Positions 41,143-49,814 of a DNA stretch of 64,000 nucleotides are shown in pieces. Within the stretch, counting starts at the first letter, position 1. Each line of letters opens with the position of its first letter. This stretch comes from Streptomyces sp. NBC_00102 (GTDB lineage: Bacteria; Actinomycetota; Actinomycetes; Streptomycetales; Streptomycetaceae). Made by a program: the position numbers and the translations under genes. The notes beneath the pieces are model-generated. The model saw only the letters and a program-made list of their open reading frames with translations. It searched no databases and was not told the origin of the DNA. The stretch is taken from NCBI RefSeq assembly GCF_026343115.1, contig NZ_JAPEMC010000001.1:682001-746000 (forward strand), in the 5' to 3' direction.

Positions 41143-41221
41143 GTTCAGAGGTCCCCGGGTGCCGAATCCCCGTTTCCCGGGTCCAGCACGTTCCAGAACG
41201 TTCCAGCACAGGGAGATCCAC

Positions 41222-42070
41222 GTGGCACGTCCGACGCGGCAACCGCCCAAGGGCAAGGGTGCGCAGGTCGTGCGCACCGAACAGATCACCCCTCACATGG
41301 TGCGGGTGGTCCTGGGCGGCGAGGGCCTCGCCTCGTTCGAGACCGAGGGCTTCGCCGACCACTACGTGAAGCTCTGCTTCGCGCCCGAGGGCGCCGACTA
41401 CGCGCACCCCTTCGACATGGCGGCCATCCGCGAGTCGTACCCGCGCGAGCTGTGGCCGACCACGCGTACGTACACCGTGCGCTCCTGGGACCCGGCCACC
41501 CGTGAGCTCGCGATCGACTTCGTCGTGCACGGCGACGAGGGTCTGGCCGGCCCGTGGGCGGCGAAGGCCTCCGCCGGCGACTGGATGACGCTCCTCGGCC
41601 CGGGCGGCGGCTACGCCCCGCTGGAGACGGCCGGCTGGCACCTGCTGGTGGGCGACGAGAGCGCGATCCCGGCCATCGCCGTGGCGCTGGAGCAGATGCC
41701 CGCGAACGCCCGGGGCCACGTGTTCATCGAGGTGTCCGACGCCTCCGAGGAGCAGAAGGTCGCCCTCCCCGCCGGGGTGTCGGTGAACTGGCTGCACCGG
41801 GGGGAGCGCCCGGTCGGCGAACTCGCCACCGCAGCCGTGCTCGGGCTGGACTTCCCGGAGGGCGAGGTGCAGGCGTTCGTCCACGGCGAGGCGGGCTTCG
41901 TCAAGGAGATCCGCCGGTACCTGCGGGTGGAGCGCCAGATCCCGCTGGAGCAGCTGTCGATCTCCGGCTACTGGCGCCTCGGCCAGAACGACGACGCCTG
42001 GCGCGCCGTCAAGCGCGAGTGGAATGAGCAGGTCGAGCGCGAGCAGGAGAGCGGCGCCGCCTCCGCCTGA
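41222..42070 (+). CDS. Siderophore-interacting protein (flavin ferric-siderophore reductase)
   Basis: From GTG 41222, preceded by GGGAG, the protein has 282 residues. The FAD domain shows HYVKLCFAPEG, TRTYTVRSWDP (the RxYS/T motif) and LAGPWAAKASAGDWMTLLGPGG. The NAD(P)H-like C-terminal domain begins WHLLVGDESAIPAIAVAL and ends SISGYWRLGQNDDAW, the signature of ViuB/SIP proteins. It reduces ferric siderophores in the cytoplasm to release iron. An iron box sits in its promoter. Confidence 0.95.
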   Translation: MARPTRQPPKGKGAQVVRTEQITPHMVRVVLGGEGLASFETEGFADHYVKLCFAPEGADYAHPFDMAAIRESYPRELWPTTRTYTVRSWDPATRELAIDFVVHGDEGLAGPWAAKASAGDWMTLLGPGGGYAPLETAGWHLLVGDESAIPAIAVALEQMPANARGHVFIEVSDASEEQKVALPAGVSVNWLHRGERPVGELATAAVLGLDFPEGEVQAFVHGEAGFVKEIRRYLRVERQIPLEQLSISGYWRLGQNDDAWRAVKREWNEQVEREQESGAASA

Positions 42071-42451
42071 GGCCGGCCGCCCCACCGGACCCCCGTTCAC
42101 CGGACCCCCGTTCGCGGAACCCGAGTTCACCGAACGCTGGACCGAACCCGAGCCCCGGTCGCCGTCCCCGTCCCCGGACGGCCGGCCGGGGCTTTCGCGT
42201 GCGCCTGCCTCGACGCGTCGTGCCCCGGCCGGACCGCAACGTGTCCCGGCCCGGCCGTGTCGCGTCCCCGCCGGGCCGGACCGGCCGTGGAAGGATTTCC
42301 CGCACCGCCTTCACCCCTTCACCGGCCCGAGCGCGAATCCGCCGTACCCATCCTCGCCGTGGCGGACGATTCGTCGCCGTCCGCACCCATCCGTAACGCC
42401 GTCGGCTCCGAATCAGGTGGTACTCCATGAGCCTCCCGGGAGGAAGCCGCC
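42071..42451. other. Intergenic region before sigK
   Basis: About 380 bases without a supported gene. A 15-bp direct repeat ACCGGACCCCCGTTC (42084-42098 and 42099-42113) follows the SIP stop, then GC-rich sequence with a weak CCGTCC/GGACGG hairpin near 42165. The last 65 bases hold the SigK-type promoter and the ribosome site of sigK. Confidence 0.6.
42387..42413 (+). promoter_or_regulatory. SigK-type ECF promoter of sigK
   Basis: CCATCC (42387-42392), a 15-bp spacer and CCGAAT (42408-42413) match the -35 and -10 elements known for mycobacterial SigK. The start codon is 38 bases downstream. sigK would therefore drive its own transcription. Confidence 0.72.
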
Positions 42452-43036
42452 TTGAAAGAAGCCGTGTACATCGGCCCCGTGCCCTCGACCGGCCCCGATC
42501 TCCAGGACCTGCTGGTCCGGGTCGCCCGGGGTGATCAGGGCGCCTTCGCCCAGGTCCACGACGCGATCTGCGGGCCCGTGCTCGGCCTGGTCCGCACCGT
42601 GCTGCGGGACCCCGCCCAGTCCGAAGAGGTCACGCAGGAGGTGCTGGTCGAGGTGTGGCGGACCGCGCCGCGCTACCAGCCGTCCCGGGGCAGCGCCATG
42701 AACTGGGTGCTGACACTCGCCCACCGCCGGGCGGTCGACCGGGTCCGCTCGGCGGAGGCTTCGGCCGCCCGGGAGCACAGGGCCGCCCTACTGGAGCGCA
42801 CCCCGGCCTACGACGAGGTGACCGAGCAGGTCGAGATCCGGCTGGAGCGGGAACAGGTGCGCCGCTGCCTGCGGACGCTGTCCGAGATCCAGCGCGAGTC
42901 GGTGACCCTGGCCTACTACCGGGGACTGACCTACCGTGAGGTCGCCGAACTCCTCGCCGTACCGCTCGGAACGGTGAAGACCCGGCTGCGCGACGGGCTG
43001 ATCCGGATGCGCGACTGCCTGGGGGTGAGCGCGTGA
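42452..43036 (+). CDS. sigK: ECF sigma factor SigK
   Basis: The 194-residue protein starts at TTG 42452, eight bases after GGGAGG. Region 2 covers residues 20-90 (LLVRVARGDQGAFAQVHD, DPAQSEEVTQEVLVEVWR, AMNWVLTLAHRRAVDRVRS). Region 4 covers 130-185 (LRTLSEIQRESVTLAYYRGLTYREVAELL, PLGTVKTRLRDGLIRMRD). This is the SigK (ECF19) type, held inactive by RskA, whose GTG start overlaps its stop. In mycobacteria SigK responds to redox state and turns on MPT70/MPT83 fasciclin proteins; a fasciclin gene also lies in this cluster. Confidence 0.93.
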   Translation: MKEAVYIGPVPSTGPDLQDLLVRVARGDQGAFAQVHDAICGPVLGLVRTVLRDPAQSEEVTQEVLVEVWRTAPRYQPSRGSAMNWVLTLAHRRAVDRVRSAEASAAREHRAALLERTPAYDEVTEQVEIRLEREQVRRCLRTLSEIQRESVTLAYYRGLTYREVAELLAVPLGTVKTRLRDGLIRMRDCLGVSA

Positions 43037-43791
43037 GTACGGCGGAACTGCACACACTGACCGGGGCGTACGCCCTGCACGCCCTCCCCGAGGACGAGCG
43101 CCGCGCCTTCGAACGGCACCTGGCCGAGTGCGAGGCGTGCGGGCAGGAGGTGGCCGAGCTCTCCGCCACCGCGTCCCGGCTCGCTCTCGCGGTCGCCGCC
43201 GCTCCCCCGCGCGGCATGCGCGACGAGGTGCTGCGCCGGATCGCGACGGTACGTCAGGAGGCCCCGGGCCACGGCGTTCCCGGCCGCGTCACCGGTTCGG
43301 CTCCCGGGCGCACCGGCCGCTGGTCCCGCTGGGCGCTGGCCGCCTGCATCGCCGCCGCGGCGGCACTGGGCGGGGTCGCCCTGTGGCAGAGCCAGGTCGC
43401 GCGGGGCGCCCAGCAGGAGGCCGACCGCGCCCACCGGCAGAACGAGTCGGTGGCGCGGGTGCTCTCCGCCCCGGACGCCAGGACCGCCCCGGGCCGGCCG
43501 GCGGCCGGGGGACGGGGCACCGTCGTGGTCTCGGCGAGCGTGAACCGGGCGGTGTTCCTCGCGTCCGGCATGGCGCCACCGCCCCGCGGCAAGGTCTACC
43601 AACTCTGGTTCGCCGACGGCGGGACGATGCGTCCGGCCGGGCTGATGGACCCGGATGCGGCGGACGGGTCGGTGCTCATGGACGGGCCGGTGGACCGCGC
43701 GACGGGCGTGGGCATCACGGTCGAGCCGGCGGGCGGATCGGCCCGACCCACGTCCGAACCGCTGGCGCTGATGGCGTTCCCGGCGGCCTGA
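43033..43791 (+). CDS. rskA: Anti-sigma-K factor RskA
   Basis: The 252-residue protein has a zinc anti-sigma motif near the N-terminus (HLAECEAC: His29, Cys33, Cys36), a linker, one membrane helix at about 97-118 (WALAACIAAAAALGGVALW) and an outer RskA domain (VVVSASVNRAVFLASGM, PPRGKVYQLWFADGG, RPAGLMDPDAADG). It would bind SigK at the membrane and release it on a signal through regulated proteolysis. The GTG start overlaps the sigK stop (GTGA), so the two are made together. Confidence 0.93.
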   Translation: MSTAELHTLTGAYALHALPEDERRAFERHLAECEACGQEVAELSATASRLALAVAAAPPRGMRDEVLRRIATVRQEAPGHGVPGRVTGSAPGRTGRWSRWALAACIAAAAALGGVALWQSQVARGAQQEADRAHRQNESVARVLSAPDARTAPGRPAAGGRGTVVVSASVNRAVFLASGMAPPPRGKVYQLWFADGGTMRPAGLMDPDAADGSVLMDGPVDRATGVGITVEPAGGSARPTSEPLALMAFPAA

Positions 43792-43880
43792 CCAGGGACG
43801 GAGCGGGCCTGGGGCGTGTCGTCACCGCGGGCCGACAGGCGTCAACAACGCACCGCAAACAGCACGTTCGGGTGATGGAC

Positions 43881-43907
43881 CAATCCCCCGGCCGTTCCGC
43901 GCCGAAT
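43881..43907 (+). promoter_or_regulatory. SigK-type ECF promoter of the molybdopterin oxidoreductase
   Basis: CAATCC (43881-43886), a 15-bp spacer and CCGAAT (43902-43907) repeat the geometry of the sigK promoter. The -10 ends seven bases before the GTG at 43915, so the mRNA should start at or beside the start codon. Confidence 0.7.
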
Positions 43908-43914
43908 CCCTGGT

Positions 43915-45585
43915 GTGACAGCAGACCGGAACGACAGGCGACAGCGGGGTGCCAAGGCCACCCGGCGGTCCCGCTGGGTGCGCGCCGCACTGGCCGCCCT
44001 CGGCGGACTGGTGGCCGCTTTCTGCGCCCTGTGCGTCGCGGAGTTGGTCGCCGCCCTCGTACGTCCCGAGGCGGGCCCGGTCACGGCGGTGGGCGGTGCG
44101 GTCGTCGACCGAACTCCCCCGGCGGTCAAGGACTTCGCCGTACGGAACTTCGGCACGGACGACAAGCTGGTGCTGCAACTCGGCATTCTCGCCCTGCTGG
44201 CGCTCTTCGCCATGGCGGTGGGGGTCCTGGCACTGCGGTACCGGCGAATCGGCGCGTCGGCCGTTCTGGTCTTCGGCCTGTTCGGCGCGGTGGCGGCGGT
44301 GGGGCGGCCCGAGGGTGTTCCCTCGGACGCCCTGCCGTCGGTCGTGGGTGCCGTGATCGCGGCCGGTGTGCTGTATTTCCTGATCGGGCGACTGGCTCCG
44401 ACCCCGGCTCCGGTCCCGGCCCCGTCTCCCGCGGCTGGGGAGACGGGGCCGGGGCCGGTACACGCCCCGGAGGCGGAGGCGGGTCCGGCGCCTTCCTTCG
44501 ACCGCCGGGGCTTCGTGATCGCCGCCACCGCCGCGGCGGCGGCCTCGGCCGGGGCGGGGTACGTGGGGCGCCGCCTCACCGCCTCCGTCCAGGCCGGGGC
44601 GTCCGCCTCGCGGGCGGACATCAGGCTGCCGGTGCCCGACTCGGCCGCGCCCGCCGTGCCCCCGGGCGCGGACCTCGGGGTCCGCGGCATCAGCTCGTTC
44701 GTCACCCCGAACAAGAGCTTCTACCGCGTCGACACCGCGCTGGTGGTGCCCCGCGTGGACGCCGGCCGCTGGCGGCTGCGCGTCCACGGCAAGGGCGTCA
44801 CCCGCCCGCTGACCCTCACCTACCAGGACCTGCTGCGGCGCCCGGCCGTCGAGCGCGACATCACCCTGGCCTGCGTGTCCAACGAGGTCGGCGGCCCGTA
44901 CATCGGCAACGCCCGGTGGATCGGGGTGCGGCTTGCGGACGTGCTGCGGGAGGCCGGGGTGGAGTCCCCGTCGAAAGGCGGCCCGGCCGACCAGCTCGTC
45001 TCGCGCTCGGTGGACGGCATGACCATCGGCACGCCCGTCGAGACCGTCCTGGACGGCCGCGACGCGATGCTCGCCCTCGGCATGAACGGCGAACCGCTGC
45101 CGTTCGAGCACGGCTTCCCGGTGCGGATGCTCGTCCCCGGTCTGTACGGCTACGTCTCGGCCTGCAAGTGGATCGAGGACATCGAGCTCACCACCTTCGA
45201 TGCGTACGACGCCTACTGGGTCAAGCGCTCCTGGGCCCAGCAGGCGCCGATCAAGACGGAGTCGCGGATCGACACCCCGCGCCCCTTCGCCTCCCCGAGG
45301 CCCGGCACTGTGCCGGTCGGCGGGGTCGCCTGGGCCCAGCACCGGGGCATCTCCCGGGTCGAGGTCCGGGTGGACGGCGGTGACTGGCACACCGCGCGGC
45401 TGGGCGCGGCGGACGGACGGGACACCTGGCGCCAGTGGGTGTGGGAGTGGCCGGCCACCTCCGGCCACCACACCCTCGAAGTCCGTGCGACGGACGGCAC
45501 CGGCGCCACCCAGACCTCCCACCGCGTCGGGACCGTCCCCGACGGCGCGACCGGCTGGCATTCGGTGGTGGTCGACGTGTCCTGA
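43915..45585 (+). CDS. Membrane-bound molybdopterin oxidoreductase, sulfite-oxidase type
   Basis: The 556-residue protein has four or so N-terminal helices (WVRAALAALGGLVAAFCALC, LVLQLGILALLALFAMAVGV, ASAVLVFGLFGAVAAVG). An RRGFVIAATAAA segment then leads to the outer catalytic domain. The molybdopterin domain shows TLACVSNEVGGPYIGNARW (the Cys is the Mo ligand) and ASACKW-like YVSACKWIEDIEL. A C-terminal dimerisation domain follows (ISRVEVRVDGGDWHTA, HHTLEVRATDG). The first helices plus an RR motif suggest Tat export of a tethered enzyme. The substrate is unknown. It carries a SigK-type promoter. Confidence 0.9.
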   Translation: MTADRNDRRQRGAKATRRSRWVRAALAALGGLVAAFCALCVAELVAALVRPEAGPVTAVGGAVVDRTPPAVKDFAVRNFGTDDKLVLQLGILALLALFAMAVGVLALRYRRIGASAVLVFGLFGAVAAVGRPEGVPSDALPSVVGAVIAAGVLYFLIGRLAPTPAPVPAPSPAAGETGPGPVHAPEAEAGPAPSFDRRGFVIAATAAAAASAGAGYVGRRLTASVQAGASASRADIRLPVPDSAAPAVPPGADLGVRGISSFVTPNKSFYRVDTALVVPRVDAGRWRLRVHGKGVTRPLTLTYQDLLRRPAVERDITLACVSNEVGGPYIGNARWIGVRLADVLREAGVESPSKGGPADQLVSRSVDGMTIGTPVETVLDGRDAMLALGMNGEPLPFEHGFPVRMLVPGLYGYVSACKWIEDIELTTFDAYDAYWVKRSWAQQAPIKTESRIDTPRPFASPRPGTVPVGGVAWAQHRGISRVEVRVDGGDWHTARLGAADGRDTWRQWVWEWPATSGHHTLEVRATDGTGATQTSHRVGTVPDGATGWHSVVVDVS

Positions 45586-45692
45586 TCCCCCGTCACCACC
45601 GCAGCGCTTCCCTCTCTTTCCTTTCCACGACCGAACCGTCCGGGCCGTTCGACCGCCCGGACAGGCACCACCGACCGAACCAGGAGAACACC

Positions 45693-46337
45693 ATGAACGC
45701 CCTGCACTTCCGCCGTATCGCCGTCGCCGTCTCGGCCGCCGCCATGCTGCCTCTCGCCCTGACAGCGTGCTCTTCCTCGGACACCAAGGACTCCGCCGCG
45801 GGCTCGGATGCCGACAAGGCGTCCTCGGCCAGCGCGCCGGCGAGTGAGGCGATGCCCGCGGACGAGCCCTTCGGCCCGGCCTGTTCGTCCGTACCGAAGA
45901 ACGGCGCGGGTTCCTTCGACGGCATGGCGCAGGACCCTGTCGCCACCGCCGCCTCGAACAACCCGGACCTCGCCACCCTGGTCACCGCGGTCAAGGCCGC
46001 GGGGCTCGTCGACACGCTGAACAGCGCCGAGAACATCACGGTGTTCGCGCCGACCAACGAGGCGTTCGCCAAGGTCCCGAAGGCCGACCTGGAGAAGCTG
46101 CTCGCGAACAAGGAGGAGCTGACCAAGGTCCTCACCTACCACGTGGTCGGCCAGAAGATCGCCCCGAAGCAGCTGTCGAACGGCTCCTTCACCACCCTGG
46201 AGAAGAGCAAGCTGACGACGTCCGGCTCGGACATGACGTACACCGTCAACGACAGCGCGAAGATCGTCTGCGGCAACGTCCGGACGGCCAACGCCACGGT
46301 CTACATCGTCGACTCGGTCCTGATGCCGCCCCAGTAG
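45693..46337 (+). CDS. Fasciclin-domain lipoprotein (MPT83-like)
   Basis: The 214-residue protein has a lipoprotein signal ending LALTAC (Cys26), a Ser/Ala-rich linker and one fasciclin domain at about 80-214. Its H1 motif is ITVFAPTNEAFAKVPK, its centre LTKVLTYHVVGQKIAP and its H2 end ATVYIVDSVLMPP. It is anchored outside the membrane and may mediate adhesion. It lies in the SigK cluster, matching the mycobacterial sigK-rskA-mpt83 arrangement. A good AGGAGA ribosome site precedes the ATG; no separate SigK box was seen, so read-through from the oxidoreductase promoter is likely. Confidence 0.93.
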   Translation: MNALHFRRIAVAVSAAAMLPLALTACSSSDTKDSAAGSDADKASSASAPASEAMPADEPFGPACSSVPKNGAGSFDGMAQDPVATAASNNPDLATLVTAVKAAGLVDTLNSAENITVFAPTNEAFAKVPKADLEKLLANKEELTKVLTYHVVGQKIAPKQLSNGSFTTLEKSKLTTSGSDMTYTVNDSAKIVCGNVRTANATVYIVDSVLMPPQ

Positions 46338-46401
46338 CCGAAGCGCCGGGAGGGGTTCGCCGCCCTGTCCGTGATCGTACGGAACTCGGCAAACCCCCTC
46401 C

Positions 46402-46435
46402 GTGCGGGCCCGGTTGGGCATCACCGGGCCCGCAC
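46402..46435 (+). terminator. Terminator of the SigK cluster
   Basis: GTGCGGGCCCGGT (46402-46414) and its exact complement (46423-46435) form a 13-bp stem with an 8-nt loop. Confidence 0.85.
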
Positions 46436-46585
46436 CGCGATTTGCGCAGTCGTGGGCCCCCGGTCCCGGCGCGTAAATGGGAGATAAGAGCACCATGGGG
46501 AAGAGGTACCGCTCGCCCCTCGGACGCACCGTCCGGATCAGGTCGGCGGCGGGCGGGCCCACGGGACCGCAAAGGAGACGACATC

Positions 46586-47113
46586 ATGTCCGACCTCTCA
46601 CACACCCGTGCCGGCACCCGTGCGGACACGCGTGACGACATGGCGGACCACCCCGACCTCCCGGAGATGCGCGAGCGCTACAACCGCACGCTCGGGGGCC
46701 GCGACGTGGCCCTCGTGGACGCGCTGGTGTTCCTTCTCGGCCTGTACTGCGCGGTGTCGCCCTGGGTGCTCCACTTCACGTCGAGCCAGCCCGCGCTGGT
46801 GCAGCACAACCTGATCATCGGTATCGCCCTGGCCGTCCTGGGCCTCGGGATCACCGCTTCCCCGTCCCGGATGTACGGCCTGAGCTGGGCGATCTGCGCG
46901 ATGGGCGCCTGGATGATCGTCGCACCATGGGTCGTGGGCAGCGGCCCCGACCTCGGGGTCATCCTGAACAACGTCATCATCGGCGGACTCGCCGTGGTCC
47001 TCGGACTGATCTGCGCGGCCGCCTCGATGAAGAGCGGCGGATCCAAGAGCGGCGGATCCAGGGGAGGCAGAGCCTCGATGAAGGGCGCCGGAGCTCCGGG
47101 TTCCCGGGGCTGA
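46586..47113 (+). CDS. SPW-repeat membrane protein
   Basis: The 175-residue protein starts at ATG 46586, after AAAGGAGA. Four membrane helices lie at about 35-135. They carry two SPW-type signatures: GLYCAVSPWVLHF and AWMIVAPWVVGSGPDLG. The tail is Gly/Ser-rich with a duplicated 15-bp DNA repeat (KSGGS twice). The function of SPW proteins is not known. It stands alone. Confidence 0.83.
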   Translation: MSDLSHTRAGTRADTRDDMADHPDLPEMRERYNRTLGGRDVALVDALVFLLGLYCAVSPWVLHFTSSQPALVQHNLIIGIALAVLGLGITASPSRMYGLSWAICAMGAWMIVAPWVVGSGPDLGVILNNVIIGGLAVVLGLICAAASMKSGGSKSGGSRGGRASMKGAGAPGSRG

Positions 47114-47153
47114 CACCCCCGGCCTCGACGTCCCGACGCCGTAGGGTGCCCCC

Positions 47154-48203
47154 ATGGGGCGGGGAGACAGGCAGGACCGGGTGGTGGGCACCGTCGTCGG
47201 CTCGGCGGTCGGGGACGCGCTGGGGGCACCCTTCGAGTTCGGGTCGGCCGGAGTCTGGTCGGCCCGCTTCCCGGAGGGCACCGGCACGATGTGCGGGGGC
47301 GGTGGCTGGGACCCGGGCGAGGCGACCGACGACACGCAGATGGCCGTACTCGTCGCCGAGTCCCTGCTGGAGCGGGAGACGCTCGACCTCCCCGACATGT
47401 TCGACCGGTTTCGCCGGTGGGCCGCGGGAGACCCCAAGGACATCGGTATCCAGACGGAGATCGTCCTGCTGGGCGGCGACCCCTGGGACCTGGCGGCCGC
47501 CCTCCACTTCCAGGTGGAGGGCCGAGCGGCGGGCAACGGCTCACTGATGCGGGCGGCCGGATCGGCCGTCCGCTTCGCCCGTACGGCAGGACTCCGCCCC
47601 GGCGACGAGGCCGGGGCCCGCGCCGCCACCATGGACGCCGCACGCCGGATCGCGGCCCTGACGCACGGCGATCCGGCCGCCTGGGAGGGCACGGCCGTCC
47701 TCCACGAGCTGATCCGGGTGGCCCTGGACGGCGGCGACCCGGCGGCCGGGCTGCCCGCCGCCCTCGCCGGGGTGCGCGAGGACCAGCGCGCCCGCTGGGC
47801 GACCGTGCTCGCCGCGGACTGGCACCCGGATCTGGCGACCGAGTTCAACGGCGCGGTCTGGCCGTGTCTGGGCACCGCCGTCTGGGCGCTGCGGACGACG
47901 TCCTCCTTCGAGGCCGCGCTCGCGGCGGCGATCGACGTCGGCGGCGACACCGACACGGTGGCCGCGGTGACCGGCGCGCTCGCGGGTGCCGTGCACGGCA
48001 TGAGCGCGATCCCCGCCCGCTGGACGGAGCCGCTCCACGTACCGCTGCCCGGTTACGGGGACCGCGTGCTGCGCACCGCCGAGTTGACGGCCCTCGCCCT
48101 GCGCCTGGACGAGCCCGGCGCCTCGTGGACGGGCGCGGAGACCCGCCCCGTGCCCGCTGAGCCCAGCTGCCCCTACCCGCCCACCTCTCGGACACCCAGT
48201 TGA
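47154..48203 (+). CDS. ADP-ribosylglycohydrolase family protein
   Basis: The 349-residue protein has the DraG/ARH fold: GTVVGSAVGDALGAPFEF near residue 12, ATDDTQMAVLVAESLL (the TDDT metal-binding triplet), GRAAGNGSLMRAA and AIDVGGDTDTVAAVTGALAGA (GGDTD). Both dimetal sites are intact, so it should remove ADP-ribose from proteins or small molecules. TAGGGT lies six bases before the ATG with no ribosome site, so a leaderless message is likely. A UUCG-type hairpin follows 62 bases after the stop. Confidence 0.92.
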   Translation: MGRGDRQDRVVGTVVGSAVGDALGAPFEFGSAGVWSARFPEGTGTMCGGGGWDPGEATDDTQMAVLVAESLLERETLDLPDMFDRFRRWAAGDPKDIGIQTEIVLLGGDPWDLAAALHFQVEGRAAGNGSLMRAAGSAVRFARTAGLRPGDEAGARAATMDAARRIAALTHGDPAAWEGTAVLHELIRVALDGGDPAAGLPAALAGVREDQRARWATVLAADWHPDLATEFNGAVWPCLGTAVWALRTTSSFEAALAAAIDVGGDTDTVAAVTGALAGAVHGMSAIPARWTEPLHVPLPGYGDRVLRTAELTALALRLDEPGASWTGAETRPVPAEPSCPYPPTSRTPS

Positions 48204-48264
48204 CGCCGTGCCGATCCGGCTGATGCACTGAACGGATGCGCCCTCAGCTGCGGTTGGTCACCCG

Positions 48265-48295
48265 CGACCACATCGACTTCGGTCGGGTGTGGTCG
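48265..48295 (+). terminator. Hairpin with TTCG loop after the ADP-ribosylglycohydrolase
   Basis: CGACCACATCGAC and GTCGGGTGTGGTCG pair with one bulge around TTCG (48278-48281). It is probably a transcription terminator; a role as leader of the following gene cannot be excluded. Confidence 0.55.
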
Positions 48296-48425
48296 GCGTC
48301 CTGTCGTCCCTGACCTCTTCTCCGTCAGTACGACGTCAGCGCGCCCTACGCGCCAGTACGCGGGTACCGCGCCGCCCGGCCGGTTCCCCTGCCACCGCCA
48401 CCGCAGCAGAAGATGAGGCTTCGCC

Positions 48426-49529
48426 ATGCCCGTAGAGTTCCTCGGCATCGCCGCGACCAACGAGGGTTCCGAGGTGACGCCCCGCTCGGGAGCGTCCTTC
48501 GACAAGGAGTACACGCTCAAGCTGGCCCGCGCCCACGAGGACCACGGCTGGGACCGGGTGCTCTTCGCCTACGGCTCCGGCTCCCCCGATCCGTCCCCGG
48601 CAGCCGCGTTCATCGCCGCCCGTACGGACCGGCTCCAGATCCTCGTGGCGCACCGGCCCAACGTCTCGTACCCGACGTTCGCCGCGAAGACCTTCGCCAC
48701 CCTCGACCGGATCAGCGACGGCAGGCTCGCCGTCCACTTCATCACCGGCGGGAACGACCACGAGCAGCAGCGCGAGGGCGACTTCCTCACCAAGGACGAG
48801 CGGTACGCACGCACCCGTGAGGCGATCCAGATCATCAAGAGGGCGTGGACCTCGCACGAGCCCTTCGACCACGAGGGCGCCCATTACCGCTTCAACGACT
48901 TCGTGAGCGACACCTTCCCGGTCCAGCAGCCGCACCCGCAGGTCTCGTTCGGCGGTTCCTCCCCGGCGGCGTACGCGGCAGGGGGCGCCGAGGCCGACAT
49001 CTTCTGCCTCTGGGGCGAGCCCCTGGCCGAGACCGCCGAGCAGATCGCTTCGGTGAAGGCGGCGGCGAAGGCGGCGGGGCGCACCGACGTACCCCGGATC
49101 CAGGTGGCGTTCCGCCCGATCATCGCTCCGACCGAGGAGCTCGCCTGGGAGAAGGCGCACCGGACGCTCGACCGCATCAAGGCCCGTAAGGCGGGTGCGC
49201 CCCTGAGCCGCCGCCACCCTCCGACCCATCCGCAGAACGCGGGTTCGCAGCGGCTGCTCGCCGTCGCGGAACGGGGTGAGCGCCACGACCGCGCGCTGTG
49301 GACGCCGACCTCGGCGGAGACCGGCGGTGCGGGCAACTCCACAGCTCTGGTGGGTACTCCGGAGACGGTCGCCCAGGCCCTGCTGGACTACTACGACCTC
49401 GGGGTCGAGATCCTGTCCGCCCGGGGCTACGACCTGCTGGACGACGCGATCGACTTCGGCCGCCACGTCATCCCGATCGTGCGGGAGGAAGTCGCCAAGC
49501 GCGACGCCGCGCGGACCTCGGTGGCTTGA
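48426..49529 (+). CDS. LLM-class flavin-dependent monooxygenase (SsuD type)
   Basis: The 367-residue protein is a bacterial-luciferase-like barrel: MPVEFLGIAATNEGSE, DRVLFAYGSGSPDPSPAAAFI, RPNVSYPTFAAKTFATLDRISDGRLAVHFITGG (read in two pieces), HPQVSFGGSSPAAYAAGG and NAGSQRLLAVAERGE. These match alkanesulfonate monooxygenase, which uses FMNH2 and oxygen to release sulfite from sulfonates. No Ssu transporter or flavin reductase gene is adjacent. The start is ATG 48426, with weak ribosome binding. Confidence 0.9.
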   Translation: MPVEFLGIAATNEGSEVTPRSGASFDKEYTLKLARAHEDHGWDRVLFAYGSGSPDPSPAAAFIAARTDRLQILVAHRPNVSYPTFAAKTFATLDRISDGRLAVHFITGGNDHEQQREGDFLTKDERYARTREAIQIIKRAWTSHEPFDHEGAHYRFNDFVSDTFPVQQPHPQVSFGGSSPAAYAAGGAEADIFCLWGEPLAETAEQIASVKAAAKAAGRTDVPRIQVAFRPIIAPTEELAWEKAHRTLDRIKARKAGAPLSRRHPPTHPQNAGSQRLLAVAERGERHDRALWTPTSAETGGAGNSTALVGTPETVAQALLDYYDLGVEILSARGYDLLDDAIDFGRHVIPIVREEVAKRDAARTSVA

Positions 49530-49544
49530 ATCCGCGAGGGCCAC

Positions 49545-49770
49545 GCCTGAGCCTGTCGTGTCCCTTCTCCGCGAGGACGCTCACGCACGTCGCGACCGCG
49601 ATCAGCGGTGAGGCGTCGGCGTCCTCGCGGACGATGTCGGTGCCGTAGGTGTCGCGGGTGCTGAGCCGGCGCCGGGAGACCTGGGCCGGCGGTTCGCCGT
49701 CGCAGCCGACGGCGAACCGCCGCTCGCGGTACGGGAAGTCCCAGTGAGCACCGGTTCGCGGAGCCGGGCA
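49545..49770 (-). pseudogene. Remnant of a LURP-one-related protein, C-terminal half
   Basis: The minus strand reads HWDFPYRERRFAVG, DGEPPAQVSRRRLSTRDTYG and ADASPLIAVATCVSVLAEKG, with third positions almost all G or C. This resembles the end of LURP-one/tubby-like proteins (AQVSRKWLSxxDTYGVD, then LLAVAVCID). No start codon with the matching N-terminal half exists upstream; the frame meets the MerR gene. Downstream it has no natural stop and enters the monooxygenase antisense. I call it a truncated pseudogene. It includes a perfect 15-bp inverted repeat (49688-49721). Confidence 0.5.
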
Positions 49771-49814
49771 CGTAATGCGCGACGCGCGCGAAGGGCGGCC
49801 GTCCGCCTCGGCCC

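Noticed and set aside
49688..49721. Perfect 15-bp inverted repeat as a terminator
   Set aside because: It lies inside the coding fragment of the LURP-one-like remnant, where both arms encode protein (RRFAVG and DGEPP), so a chance dyad is simpler.
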